Positions 11,398-18,279 of a stretch of 18,279 bases of DNA are shown here, piece by piece. The position numbers and the translations under genes were made by a program. How positions within the stretch are numbered: the first letter of the stretch is position 1; the number at the start of each line of letters is the position of its first letter. Below the pieces are notes generated by a model. It saw only the letters and a list, made by a program, of their open reading frames with translations. It had not been told where the DNA came from and did no database searches. Source of the stretch: Endomicrobium sp. (lineage in GTDB: Bacteria > Elusimicrobiota > Endomicrobiia > Endomicrobiales > Endomicrobiaceae); the NCBI GenBank assembly GCA_031264425.1, contig JAISDY010000080.1, forward strand, positions 1 through 18,279. The letters run 5' to 3'.

Positions 11398-11407
11398 TTA
11401 AATTCTC

Positions 11408-13192
11408 CTAGTCGGTATACGATGTATTATATAATCCTGCAACCTTGCCCGCATATTTCTTTTGGGGTGTTAACTTTATCCCTTCGTACTTTAAAAGCGT
11501 TTTTGGATTAAGCATAGCTTTAATTGCTGATTTACTTTCAGCTTCCGAATTTATGCCCTTTAAAGCGTTTATTCCTTGTTTTATCAATCCAACTTTAGCG
11601 CGCTTCCCGCCCGCTAACGCTCTAATAGAAAGGTCTACCATATCTTTATTAGATTCATGTTTAGCGGTATTGCTACCTGCGGTAAACTCTTTCATGCTAT
11701 CTATCGCTTTTTTAACTTTATTCACGTCTTTTTGCAACGTTTCCGCTTTCCCTTTTGGCAATATTAGATCTAATTTTTTTGCTATCTCTGGATTTGCAAT
11801 GTGTCTGCTTATATCTCCAAACTCCGCATTCTGCGCATTCGTTCTGACTTTAGCTAGTCGCTCTTGGAGCGCCCCTAACCTGTACGCTAAGCTCTGATTG
11901 TCGTCTAATCCTTTTAGAATTTGTGGGATAGCCTCTTTTTCTGTTTTGAGAAATTCTTTGCCTTTTTCTGCAGCTTCGGCTGCTTTTAAATATGATTTTG
12001 CAACAGCTCTAGCTTCTTTATATCTTGGCGCTTTTTCTTCAATTAATTTTAGTAACTCCTCTTTTTCAGATCCTAAAACGCCCGCGTCATAATCTTGTCC
12101 CTCTTTCAGCGCTTGCTTTTGTTTGCTACGCAACTCTTTTTTTACGTTATCTAAAATTCGGGGACTATTTTTCTGCCAATCGGGTTTATTTATGTCAGCC
12201 TTGTTTCTGTCGGCTAAAACTTTTTTTAGAGCGGCACTAAATCTTGGACTTCCTTCTATCCTTTCGCTTAAAACTATTGGGGGCGACTTATAAACCTCCT
12301 CGTAGAGGGGTCTTGCCTTCGCCCGTCCCTGTTTTTGTATCAACTCTACAAACTTATCAGCGTTTGGCGTTTTTCCGACTCCGCTGGCTCTTTTAAACGC
12401 ATCTTCCATAATGTTTTCCATATCTTTGCTAAGTAGGTTCTTTTGGTTGATTATTAGTTGCCTTGCTTTTGGCGACAATTGATAATATGCGTCAGCTACA
12501 GCTTTTGTGGTTTCCGTTGGATTATGCAGTAATGTGTCTAATTTCCCGCCAGCTAGGCTATCTGTTCCTTCCGCAGTTATCTTCCTTATATGCGCAAAGT
12601 CTTTACCTGACAACTTACTTGCTAACTTTTTTCTAATTTTTTCTATTACTTCTTTATTTCTTGAAAGTTTACTAGGATTTAATCCTCGCTTTACTGCTTT
12701 TGCTAATCCTTTTGTTACGATTCCTGTTCCACTTAGCCCTCCGCCCAGTAGCGCTCCGCCCATCGCGCCCCCTAACCCTTTTGGCACAACTTCGCCCCAC
12801 TCTCCTTTAGCTATTTCGCCGCCAGCTCCTGCGCTACCTCCGTAACCCGCTCCTTCAAATATCGCTTTTCCTATTCCTGTAGAGTTGGACAGCTTTTTAA
12901 ACGCGGGAAGTACTTTTAACAAATTCGTAGTTCCTGCTCCTAGCGCAACGTCTCTCGACAGTCCCCCTACTATCCTAGATATTTTTTCGTCTAAAGGATG
13001 TTCTTTTTTGTTTAGTTCCAACACCTCTCTTACTTGCTTATTTTTTGACGGAAGTCTAAACAAAAACTCGTCTAAAGCTGGTCCTGAATAGCGGTCTCTT
13101 AGCTTTTTGTCTCTTTTATCTCTCTCTAAGATGTTGGCTAAAACTCTCTTTTTTATTTCTGGATTTAATAAACCTCTTAAATGTTTGTTCAT
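11408..13192 (-). CDS. Probable internal virion / DNA ejection protein
   Basis: A 594-residue basic protein. Residues 1-85 are charged helices. Residues 105-165 are a Gly/Ala-rich hydrophobic stretch (GAGYGGSAGAGGEIAKGE, then GLGGAMGGALLGGGLSGTG) suited to membrane insertion. After it come YYQLSPKARQLII (about 237-249), RAKARPLYEEVYKSPP (about 288-303), VLADRN, LDNVKKELRSKQ, APRYKEARAVAKSYLKAAEA (about 385-405) and RLGALQERL (about 437). This order matches a large protein I know from podophages and prophages of Proteobacteria, placed among internal core or ejection proteins. Its start overlaps no gene, lies one base after the preceding stop, and has a poor RBS. Function is inferred from the family and context. 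Confidence 0.75.
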   Translation of the reverse strand: MNKHLRGLLNPEIKKRVLANILERDKRDKKLRDRYSGPALDEFLFRLPSKNKQVREVLELNKKEHPLDEKISRIVGGLSRDVALGAGTTNLLKVLPAFKKLSNSTGIGKAIFEGAGYGGSAGAGGEIAKGEWGEVVPKGLGGAMGGALLGGGLSGTGIVTKGLAKAVKRGLNPSKLSRNKEVIEKIRKKLASKLSGKDFAHIRKITAEGTDSLAGGKLDTLLHNPTETTKAVADAYYQLSPKARQLIINQKNLLSKDMENIMEDAFKRASGVGKTPNADKFVELIQKQGRAKARPLYEEVYKSPPIVLSERIEGSPRFSAALKKVLADRNKADINKPDWQKNSPRILDNVKKELRSKQKQALKEGQDYDAGVLGSEKEELLKLIEEKAPRYKEARAVAKSYLKAAEAAEKGKEFLKTEKEAIPQILKGLDDNQSLAYRLGALQERLAKVRTNAQNAEFGDISRHIANPEIAKKLDLILPKGKAETLQKDVNKVKKAIDSMKEFTAGSNTAKHESNKDMVDLSIRALAGGKRAKVGLIKQGINALKGINSEAESKSAIKAMLNPKTLLKYEGIKLTPQKKYAGKVAGLYNTSYTD

Positions 13193-13193
13193 T

Positions 13194-13811
13194 TTATTTA
13201 CGCTCTAAATAGCTTTGCATTTTTGGAGTATAAGTACCGCCTACTTTCGTTTTTGCATATCCGAACGCTTTTGTATACCATGGATTTACGTCTTTTGTTT
13301 TCCTTATCTTTTCCGCATTTTTTGGGTCTAAGAGATACTCCGCCTCGTCTGTGCTGCCAGGCGCAAAACTTTTAGATAGCGCTTGGAATACTCTCTTTTT
13401 ATTTTCGCTCGTTTCGGCTTGCTCAGCTTTTCTCGCTTCTTTTTCTAGGTCTCTGCTATGGATCACAGTATCTCTCTTTTCTTGGCGTTTTGCTTGTCGT
13501 TCTTCTTTAGCCAACTCTTTTGCCTCTTTTTGCGCTTCAATTTCAAGTTTTAATTGTTCTAGCATTTTTGCCTCGCTAAATTTTCTATCTTGATGTTGAG
13601 CGAAAAGCCTTTCTCTTTTTTCTTGATTGCCCCTTTCTTCACGGTTTGCGTTTTTCATTAATTTCATCATAATTAAGGAATGAACAAGTCTGCCTATGGG
13701 GTCAGAATTAGACTTACCCATCTCTTTAAAAAGAGATAATTTATCTCTTTCCTTCGTATCGTTTTGCCCTTGCAAATATTTCATAAACTCAAGATCATTT
13801 TCGTGTCTCAT
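13194..13811 (-). CDS. Coiled-coil late protein
   Basis: A 205-residue, highly charged protein. Residues 55-145 form an almost unbroken Lys/Glu/Arg/Gln helix, likely coiled coil (LKLEIEAQKEAKELAKEERQ). The C-terminal 50 residues are more ordered (STDEAEYLLDPKNAEKIRKT, then NPWYTKAFGYAKTKVGGTYT). GGGGAGAG lies 8 bases before the ATG. It is between two probable ejection proteins and may be a core or assembly partner. Not recognised. Confidence 0.75.
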   Translation of the reverse strand: MRHENDLEFMKYLQGQNDTKERDKLSLFKEMGKSNSDPIGRLVHSLIMMKLMKNANREERGNQEKRERLFAQHQDRKFSEAKMLEQLKLEIEAQKEAKELAKEERQAKRQEKRDTVIHSRDLEKEARKAEQAETSENKKRVFQALSKSFAPGSTDEAEYLLDPKNAEKIRKTKDVNPWYTKAFGYAKTKVGGTYTPKMQSYLERK

Positions 13812-13827
13812 TTTTTATACTCTCCCC

Positions 13828-14709
13828 TTATACGAATGCGCCTAATATTCCCATCCCCAGATTAGAAAAATTGTTAATCAAATTACTTTGTTGAGTATAA
13901 CCCAACTGCATCAAAGCTAACTTGTTTTGCATTTGTTGAACTGACATTCCCGCAGCAGCAGCCTGACGTTGAATATCCAAGCTATCTTTAGCATTTTTAT
14001 CGCTGTTTATAGGCTGTATAATATTACTTAGCCAAGTTAGCATATCTTTATGAGATGTGTCTGGCGGTGGCGGAGTTCTAAGCGCTTCTATTTTTTTCAC
14101 ATCTAGCTGCAACCCCATTTGCTGAAGAGTAGCATTTGTTTTTTGCGCCCACTCCTGCATGCTAATTTGTTTCCTTTGAAGTTGCATATTGGCATGCTGC
14201 ATTTGAATATTCATATGAGTTGTTATAGCGTTTTGACGACGAATGTCGGCTGCTTTTTGTGTCTCTAATTCATGCGAAGCTCTCCAGTTGGCAACTTGCG
14301 AATCAATGTTCTTCTCTTGAAGTCTATTCTGCTCTTGCTGATTTCGCTCGGAGGAAGCTAATTGATCTCTGTTAAAACCCAAATTTTGCGCCTGCGTCTC
14401 ACGTTGCTGGACAAGATTTGCAATTCCACGAGAATGCTCGCCTGCCATTTGTTTTATTTGTCCTTGCGTCATAGCCCTTTGGTTTGCCGTTTGTTGCCAT
14501 TTTTGCGCTAAATCTTCTCTAGCCGCTAAAGCGTCAAGATATTGCTTTTGCCTATTATAATTAAAATTGTTTATGGTGTTTGTCATGGACTGCGATCCAT
14601 AGTCTGGATGAGCGTTCCCTAAATTCCCTAGAGACGACGCCATTTCGTCGTCAGCTCTTTTTCGTAGTCCTTGCTCATAAGAATTTAGTTGTTGGTCTGT
14701 TAACGGCAT
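13828..14709 (-). CDS. Gln-rich coiled-coil protein, probable internal virion protein
   Basis: A 293-residue protein, mostly helical and unusually rich in Gln, Asn and Ala. Residues 50-215 form a long helix with heptad character (QLASSERNQQEQNRLQEKNI), residue 216 begins PPPPDTSH, and the C-terminus ends in a hydrophobic NLINNFSNLGMGILGAFV. The AGGGGGT site is 5 bases before the ATG. The hydrophobic end could insert in a membrane on ejection. Similar Gln-rich helical proteins accompany ejection proteins in podophages; the exact family is not known to me. Confidence 0.75.
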   Translation of the reverse strand: MPLTDQQLNSYEQGLRKRADDEMASSLGNLGNAHPDYGSQSMTNTINNFNYNRQKQYLDALAAREDLAQKWQQTANQRAMTQGQIKQMAGEHSRGIANLVQQRETQAQNLGFNRDQLASSERNQQEQNRLQEKNIDSQVANWRASHELETQKAADIRRQNAITTHMNIQMQHANMQLQRKQISMQEWAQKTNATLQQMGLQLDVKKIEALRTPPPPDTSHKDMLTWLSNIIQPINSDKNAKDSLDIQRQAAAAGMSVQQMQNKLALMQLGYTQQSNLINNFSNLGMGILGAFV

Positions 14710-14735
14710 AAATACCCCCTGTCTTTATTTTTTTA

Positions 14736-17057
14736 TTAGTGTCCTATTTCCCACCATCTTGGCACCCAGCCTCTTGGCATCGCTCTTCTGATCGCAGCTG
14801 GCACCCGTTGCCTATAGTTCTGTCTTCTATTAAATTCTTCACCAATCATGGCGTTCCTTTCGAGTAATAAATTCATGTTGGCAGGATTTCTATATATAGG
14901 CGAACTTGTTGGAAGACCTTGTATCATTTCATTCTGCGTCAGCGAATTGTGGAACAAATGATTTTCTAGGTCAGCGCCAGACATACGTCTAAGGTCATCT
15001 GCGTTCCTAAAATCGTCTAAATGCCTCATAGGCGCACGCAGCCCCCCTAGACCCATAATACTATGAAGATATGCGCTGGTGTTGATCCTATCTGGATCTG
15101 ACCTGTAGTCGCTAGTGTTTATGTCAGGCAACATCTGTTGCGCCATATGCGCCATACGTGTATGTAAATGCCTTCTTTCTTCTACATTGCGATCATTCGC
15201 AGCTTGGTCAAAAAGAGGGTCATTTGGACGCCTTAGATCAGGAAGTCCATTCTCCATGTGTGACAGCGCATCCAAGTTAAACTTAAACCGCTGCCCTCTA
15301 ACTGCTCGATCTCTTTCTTCTGGCGTAGAATTTGGATCAGCGAGTATATCTTGGAGATATCGCCTTTGTGGCGCTGTTCTAGGATTTTGTTCAATTATGT
15401 GATTTGCTGCCATGATTCTAGCCTCAGCAGCCTGCTCGGGTGTTCCTCCTGCCATATACACATGCCGCGCAGCTTCCTGAGGAAGCCGATGTATATCCAC
15501 TCCGGCGTTCAATGCGTTTGTCAGTCCTTGTTCTTCCAAAGGACGAGCCTCTCTGCGCAAAATCTCGTTATGAAGTTGGGTATGAAGGTCATGTACGTTT
15601 CGAACGGTCAGACCAGGCAATCTAGCGTCAGCGTTTATTGCTGCCGGTCCTAGCATCCTCATTCTATAGGTATGATTGCGAGCTTCTCGAAGCCAGTCGC
15701 GTGAGAACCTATGTAACGGCATATTTAAGGCAAGCGTATTGTCGGCTCCATCCAACCTGTCTCTATTGGTAATTTCGTTATCAATTTCGTCAGCTAAAGC
15801 AGTCCTATGCGGAACGTCTAAATGGTTGTATTCTGGATGATTAAGGGTTGGTGGACGCCTAAGATTAAACATGTGGGTGTTCAACTCATCTAAAGGCATA
15901 TCTTCTAAGTTCATTCCAGGACGCAATACTTGCGGACCTCCTGCTGGCGCCGCAGCTGGCGGTGGTGGCGCAATGTTAAGCCTATTTATCATATTATCTA
16001 TATCCACGCCCGACAAATGACCTAACGCTGGGTCTTGTGCGCCAGGAACGCCATGATACCTGCGATTAGATTCTTCCGTAAGCCTATCTATCAGGGCGCG
16101 CCTGTCCTCAGGCGAAACTCTAGAATAGTCCCTATTTGCCTCAAGTCGTCCATCGTCAATTGGCTCATACTGCGGCGCGGGCGCGGGCGCGGGCGCTCGT
16201 CCTGCCCATCCTGGCGGCATCGCTGGCTGTGGTGGTGGCGGCGCTGCTGGAATTCCCGAAGCTGCTCCAACTGGATGGCCTGCAGGAAAATCAAACAATC
16301 TAGTTCTTTGATGGAATTCGAGCGGATTTTCATGAAAAAGATGATATCTATTGTTATGATTTTTCATTTCCTCGTCAATTAAAGAGCGTTGTTCATCGTC
16401 GTCTAAGTTATGAGCTTTGTCAAATATAGACGTGTCAATTCCGCGCCTAGCAAGCTCGTTATGCAAACGTCTCATTTGGTATAGCTGTCCTGTAGATATT
16501 TGCTGGGCAGGATTTCCTCTTACATTTGATAATAACTGATGGTAAGCGTCCATAGCGTCTTTTGTAGATAAATTCGCAATGTTCATCGCTGCCGTATTGT
16601 TCTCATCATCTTCTTGGTGCAAATTTCTCATGTTGCCGTATCTCTCGATGTCGCTTTGTCCTGCCTGCCCGATATTATCGCCCAAATTATTAAGGAAGCT
16701 CTGATTTAAATTAGCGTTTTGCGTGTTTTGCCTTATTCTGTTATTCTCATCTGCTCTAGCATTATATAGTCTTGAAGGGGCTTTAGCCATATCGTACATG
16801 GCGTTAACAATATCGTAATGGTTTGGGTTTACTTCTCCAGACCCGTAATCCAGCCCTGCCCTGTGTAACAACGTATCTCCTGCAGAAATCATTTGTGAAA
16901 AGAAATCGTTTCCCTCTGCCGCATATTGAACCTTTCTCGTCATATTTGGAATAGTGTCTGTTGGGTTCTGTCCAGACCCAAACTGAGCGTTAGTAGGCTG
17001 ATCTTGCGTAAGTTCAGGATTATTATTTTGATTAGATGTTAAATTTCCAAGTGCCAT
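14736..17057 (-). CDS. Large repeat-containing late protein
   Basis: A 773-residue Asn/Arg/Pro/His-rich protein. Residues 1-60 are Asn/Gln-rich; Pro-rich linkers lie at 270-298 (APAPAPAPQ, encoded by GCGGGC hexamer repeats near 16177-16196) and 363-375. Between them are degenerate helical repeats: DDEQRSLIDEEMKNHNNRYH (220-239) resembles SPEDRRALIDRLTEESNRRYH (315-335), and blocks near 163-205, 387-432, 446-502 and 692-745 share a pattern of M(S/P)xxDL...L followed by a helix ending LxxEIxxR(R). The end, PRGWVPRWWEIGH, is aromatic. AAGGCGAC precedes the ATG. No enzyme motif is seen. Probably a virion protein, perhaps a scaffold or tail/ejection component. Confidence 0.75.
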   Translation of the reverse strand: MALGNLTSNQNNNPELTQDQPTNAQFGSGQNPTDTIPNMTRKVQYAAEGNDFFSQMISAGDTLLHRAGLDYGSGEVNPNHYDIVNAMYDMAKAPSRLYNARADENNRIRQNTQNANLNQSFLNNLGDNIGQAGQSDIERYGNMRNLHQEDDENNTAAMNIANLSTKDAMDAYHQLLSNVRGNPAQQISTGQLYQMRRLHNELARRGIDTSIFDKAHNLDDDEQRSLIDEEMKNHNNRYHLFHENPLEFHQRTRLFDFPAGHPVGAASGIPAAPPPPQPAMPPGWAGRAPAPAPAPQYEPIDDGRLEANRDYSRVSPEDRRALIDRLTEESNRRYHGVPGAQDPALGHLSGVDIDNMINRLNIAPPPPAAAPAGGPQVLRPGMNLEDMPLDELNTHMFNLRRPPTLNHPEYNHLDVPHRTALADEIDNEITNRDRLDGADNTLALNMPLHRFSRDWLREARNHTYRMRMLGPAAINADARLPGLTVRNVHDLHTQLHNEILRREARPLEEQGLTNALNAGVDIHRLPQEAARHVYMAGGTPEQAAEARIMAANHIIEQNPRTAPQRRYLQDILADPNSTPEERDRAVRGQRFKFNLDALSHMENGLPDLRRPNDPLFDQAANDRNVEERRHLHTRMAHMAQQMLPDINTSDYRSDPDRINTSAYLHSIMGLGGLRAPMRHLDDFRNADDLRRMSGADLENHLFHNSLTQNEMIQGLPTSSPIYRNPANMNLLLERNAMIGEEFNRRQNYRQRVPAAIRRAMPRGWVPRWWEIGH

Positions 17058-17076
17058 AAAGTCGCCTTTTTATAAA

Positions 17077-18279
17077 TTATCTATGAAGAAGATATTTAGG
17101 TCTGCTAGTTAAACGCGTAAAGTTGCCAAGCCTGCTTAAACCGCCGCGTACCCATCCTTGAGAAGACCTGTCGTCAGCTCTAATGCTAGCGTGTGTTGCC
17201 TCTAAATCTCTCAGCCGGTTACGTACGGATTCTTCGATCCGTATATGGGCAGGCAAACTAGAATAAAGAGACTGGGCGTTTGCTAAATGCGTATCTTGTT
17301 CAGTTTCGTTTTGAGAGCTAACAATTTTATTTTTTAGCTCGTCTAAAGCTTTCTGCGAGTTCTCCATTCTTCTTCTAGGAGACAATTCTATTCCGCGATC
17401 AGTTCTATGCAACGATTCGTAAAGTTTTCTTGCGCTGGCATTATCGCCTATTTTTAGCAAAGCATTTATTCTAGTTAATACAGCTTTATACGTCTTATTT
17501 TTTGGGTCACGCCGCTGTGCTTCTGTTAATATTCTAAGAGGACCAAATGGTGTCCGAACGAAAGGAGTGCCATCTCTAGCCAAGATAAGATCATCTCTAT
17601 TCTGCGGATTTTTGAGGTTGGCGGTTGGTCCTTCTTGCACATGTTTTATCATTACTCCATTTACATCTGGGATTAAATCTGCGGCTATATCTCCCCTCAC
17701 GCCATATAAATCTTTCATTTCAGGGTGCTGAAGATAAAAATCAGTCGGCATATGGTCTTGAACATCAGAAGAATCATATGGTTTTCCAAGCTTCTGAGCC
17801 GTTTGTTCTAGCATCTCTCTGGCTGATGTTCCAGAATCTAAACTAAGGTCTGGATGCTGACTTTTATAATCTTCATTTGCACGCTCAATATCTTCTGTAG
17901 TCATGCTATCAAAATCTTGAATAAAGTTATTTTCTGGATTTAGCGCTGCTGCTACTGGTGGCGCTAGTGGTGGCGCTCCTCCGCCTGCTGCGCCTGGTGG
18001 CGCTGGTGGTTGCGCTCCTCCGCCTGCTGCTACTGGTGGCGCTGGTGGTTGCGCTCCTCCGCCTGCTGCTACTGGTGGCGCTGGGGGTTGCGCTCCTGCG
18101 CCTGCTGCTGCGGGTGGCGCTGGTGGTGGCGCGCCTGCGCGCGCGCGGGGCTGCGCTCCCCCGCCTGCCTCTACAGGTCGCGCTGGTGGTTGCGCTCCTC
18201 CGCCTGATGCTACTGGTGGCGCGGGTGGTTGCGATCCTCCGCCTGCTGCTACTGGTGGCGCTGGTGGTTGCGCTCCTCC
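17077..18279 (-). CDS. Late protein with Pro/Ala/Gly repeat domain (N-terminus beyond the right edge)
   Basis: The frame is open from the window edge to a TGA-free end at 17077, 400 visible residues. An internal ATG at 17904 (MTTEDIERANED) is not the start, since the frame continues upstream through 125 further codons without a stop. Residues 1-112 of the visible part are 13-residue repeats (GGAQPPAPPVAAG), then LNPENNFIQDFDS, then a folded part with DLYGVRGDIAADLIPDVNG, and charged helices. The C-terminus is basic (LTSRPKYLLHR). It is the first visible gene of the late block and lies 19 bases upstream of the 773-residue gene. Extended Pro/Ala/Gly repeats may act as a spacer. No family is recognised. 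Confidence 0.75.
   Translation of the reverse strand, partial: GGAQPPAPPVAAGGGSQPPAPPVASGGGAQPPARPVEAGGGAQPRARAGAPPPAPPAAAGAGAQPPAPPVAAGGGAQPPAPPVAAGGGAQPPAPPGAAGGGAPPLAPPVAAALNPENNFIQDFDSMTTEDIERANEDYKSQHPDLSLDSGTSAREMLEQTAQKLGKPYDSSDVQDHMPTDFYLQHPEMKDLYGVRGDIAADLIPDVNGVMIKHVQEGPTANLKNPQNRDDLILARDGTPFVRTPFGPLRILTEAQRRDPKNKTYKAVLTRINALLKIGDNASARKLYESLHRTDRGIELSPRRRMENSQKALDELKNKIVSSQNETEQDTHLANAQSLYSSLPAHIRIEESVRNRLRDLEATHASIRADDRSSQGWVRGGLSRLGNFTRLTSRPKYLLHR
17944..18279. repeat. 39-bp tandem repeat (minisatellite)
   Basis: Eight units of 39 bp on the - strand, each coding for GGAQPPAPPVAAG or a close variant. Unit four from the right edge is disrupted and longer (GGAQPRARAGAPPPAPPAAAG broken over about 21 codons) and contains an alternating GC run at 18130-18147. 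The array runs off the right edge. Its GC content is far above that of the rest of the window. Confidence 0.93.

Noticed and set aside
17077..17904. ATG 17904 as the true start of the gene ending at 17077
   Set aside because: The frame stays open upstream to the window edge through a coding-like repeat, and no RBS precedes 17904.
18010..18207. A + strand frame rich in Trp, Arg and Cys over the right-hand repeats
   Set aside because: Shadow of the Pro/Ala/Gly repeats on the - strand.

Overview
The window is an 18.3-kb piece of a tailed double-stranded DNA phage or prophage genome, AT-rich except for GC-rich low-complexity patches in virion genes. The phage identity rests on a portal protein and a complete large terminase with ATPase and nuclease motifs. 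It is supported by a RecT-type annealing protein, a Cas4/RecB-like nuclease, an SSB-like protein and a block of large Ala/Pro/Gln-rich genes that look like internal virion (ejection) proteins. There are no host housekeeping genes, tRNAs, integrase or rRNA. The host is probably a low-GC bacterium; the style of the internal virion proteins and the RelB-type antitoxin lean towards Proteobacteria, but this is weak.

Layout, left to right. 1-1714 (-): N-terminal 571 codons of the portal gene, leaving the window inside a 21-bp tandem repeat. 1715-1822: divergent intergenic region. 1823-3651 (+): putative small terminase and large terminase, the only rightward protein genes. 3654-4639 (-): two genes behind their own strong promoter, one encoding a small exported protein (moron-like unit). 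4643-8303 (-): replication and recombination block (zinc-ribbon protein, DUF6291-type initiator-like protein, DUF1064 nuclease-like protein, SSB-like protein, PD-(D/E)XK nuclease, RecT). 8296-9211 (-): a run of very small genes of 21-57 codons. 9208-10125 (-): a GT8 glycosyltransferase with a signal peptide. 10163-10851 (-): tiny ORFs, two strong hairpins, a duplicated 16-bp element and an orphan RelB-like antitoxin. 10869-10987: a leftward promoter, leader and intrinsic terminator. 11011-18279 (-): late genes for probable internal virion proteins, ending at the right edge inside a 39-bp tandem repeat.

If the genome is circular or circularly permuted, the late leftward unit would run from the portal out of the left edge, return at the right edge, and finish at the terminator at 10869-10918. 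The early leftward unit would start at the promoter at 10959-10987.

The strongest candidates for undescribed biology are: (1) a leader-terminator at 10869-10953 whose 8-nt terminator loop is perfectly complementary to its own leader, ahead of an orphan antitoxin; (2) a promoter-plus-terminator unit for a short RNA on the otherwise gene-less + strand at 8657-8755, antisense to a stop codon and a ribosome binding site; (3) four same-orientation copies of a GGGTCAAWGACCC palindrome, three read in frame as RV(K/N)DP(N/K); (4) an exported GT8 enzyme coupled to two membrane micro-proteins; (5) a G-quadruplex-capable tract with direct repeats inside the initiator-like gene, a candidate origin.
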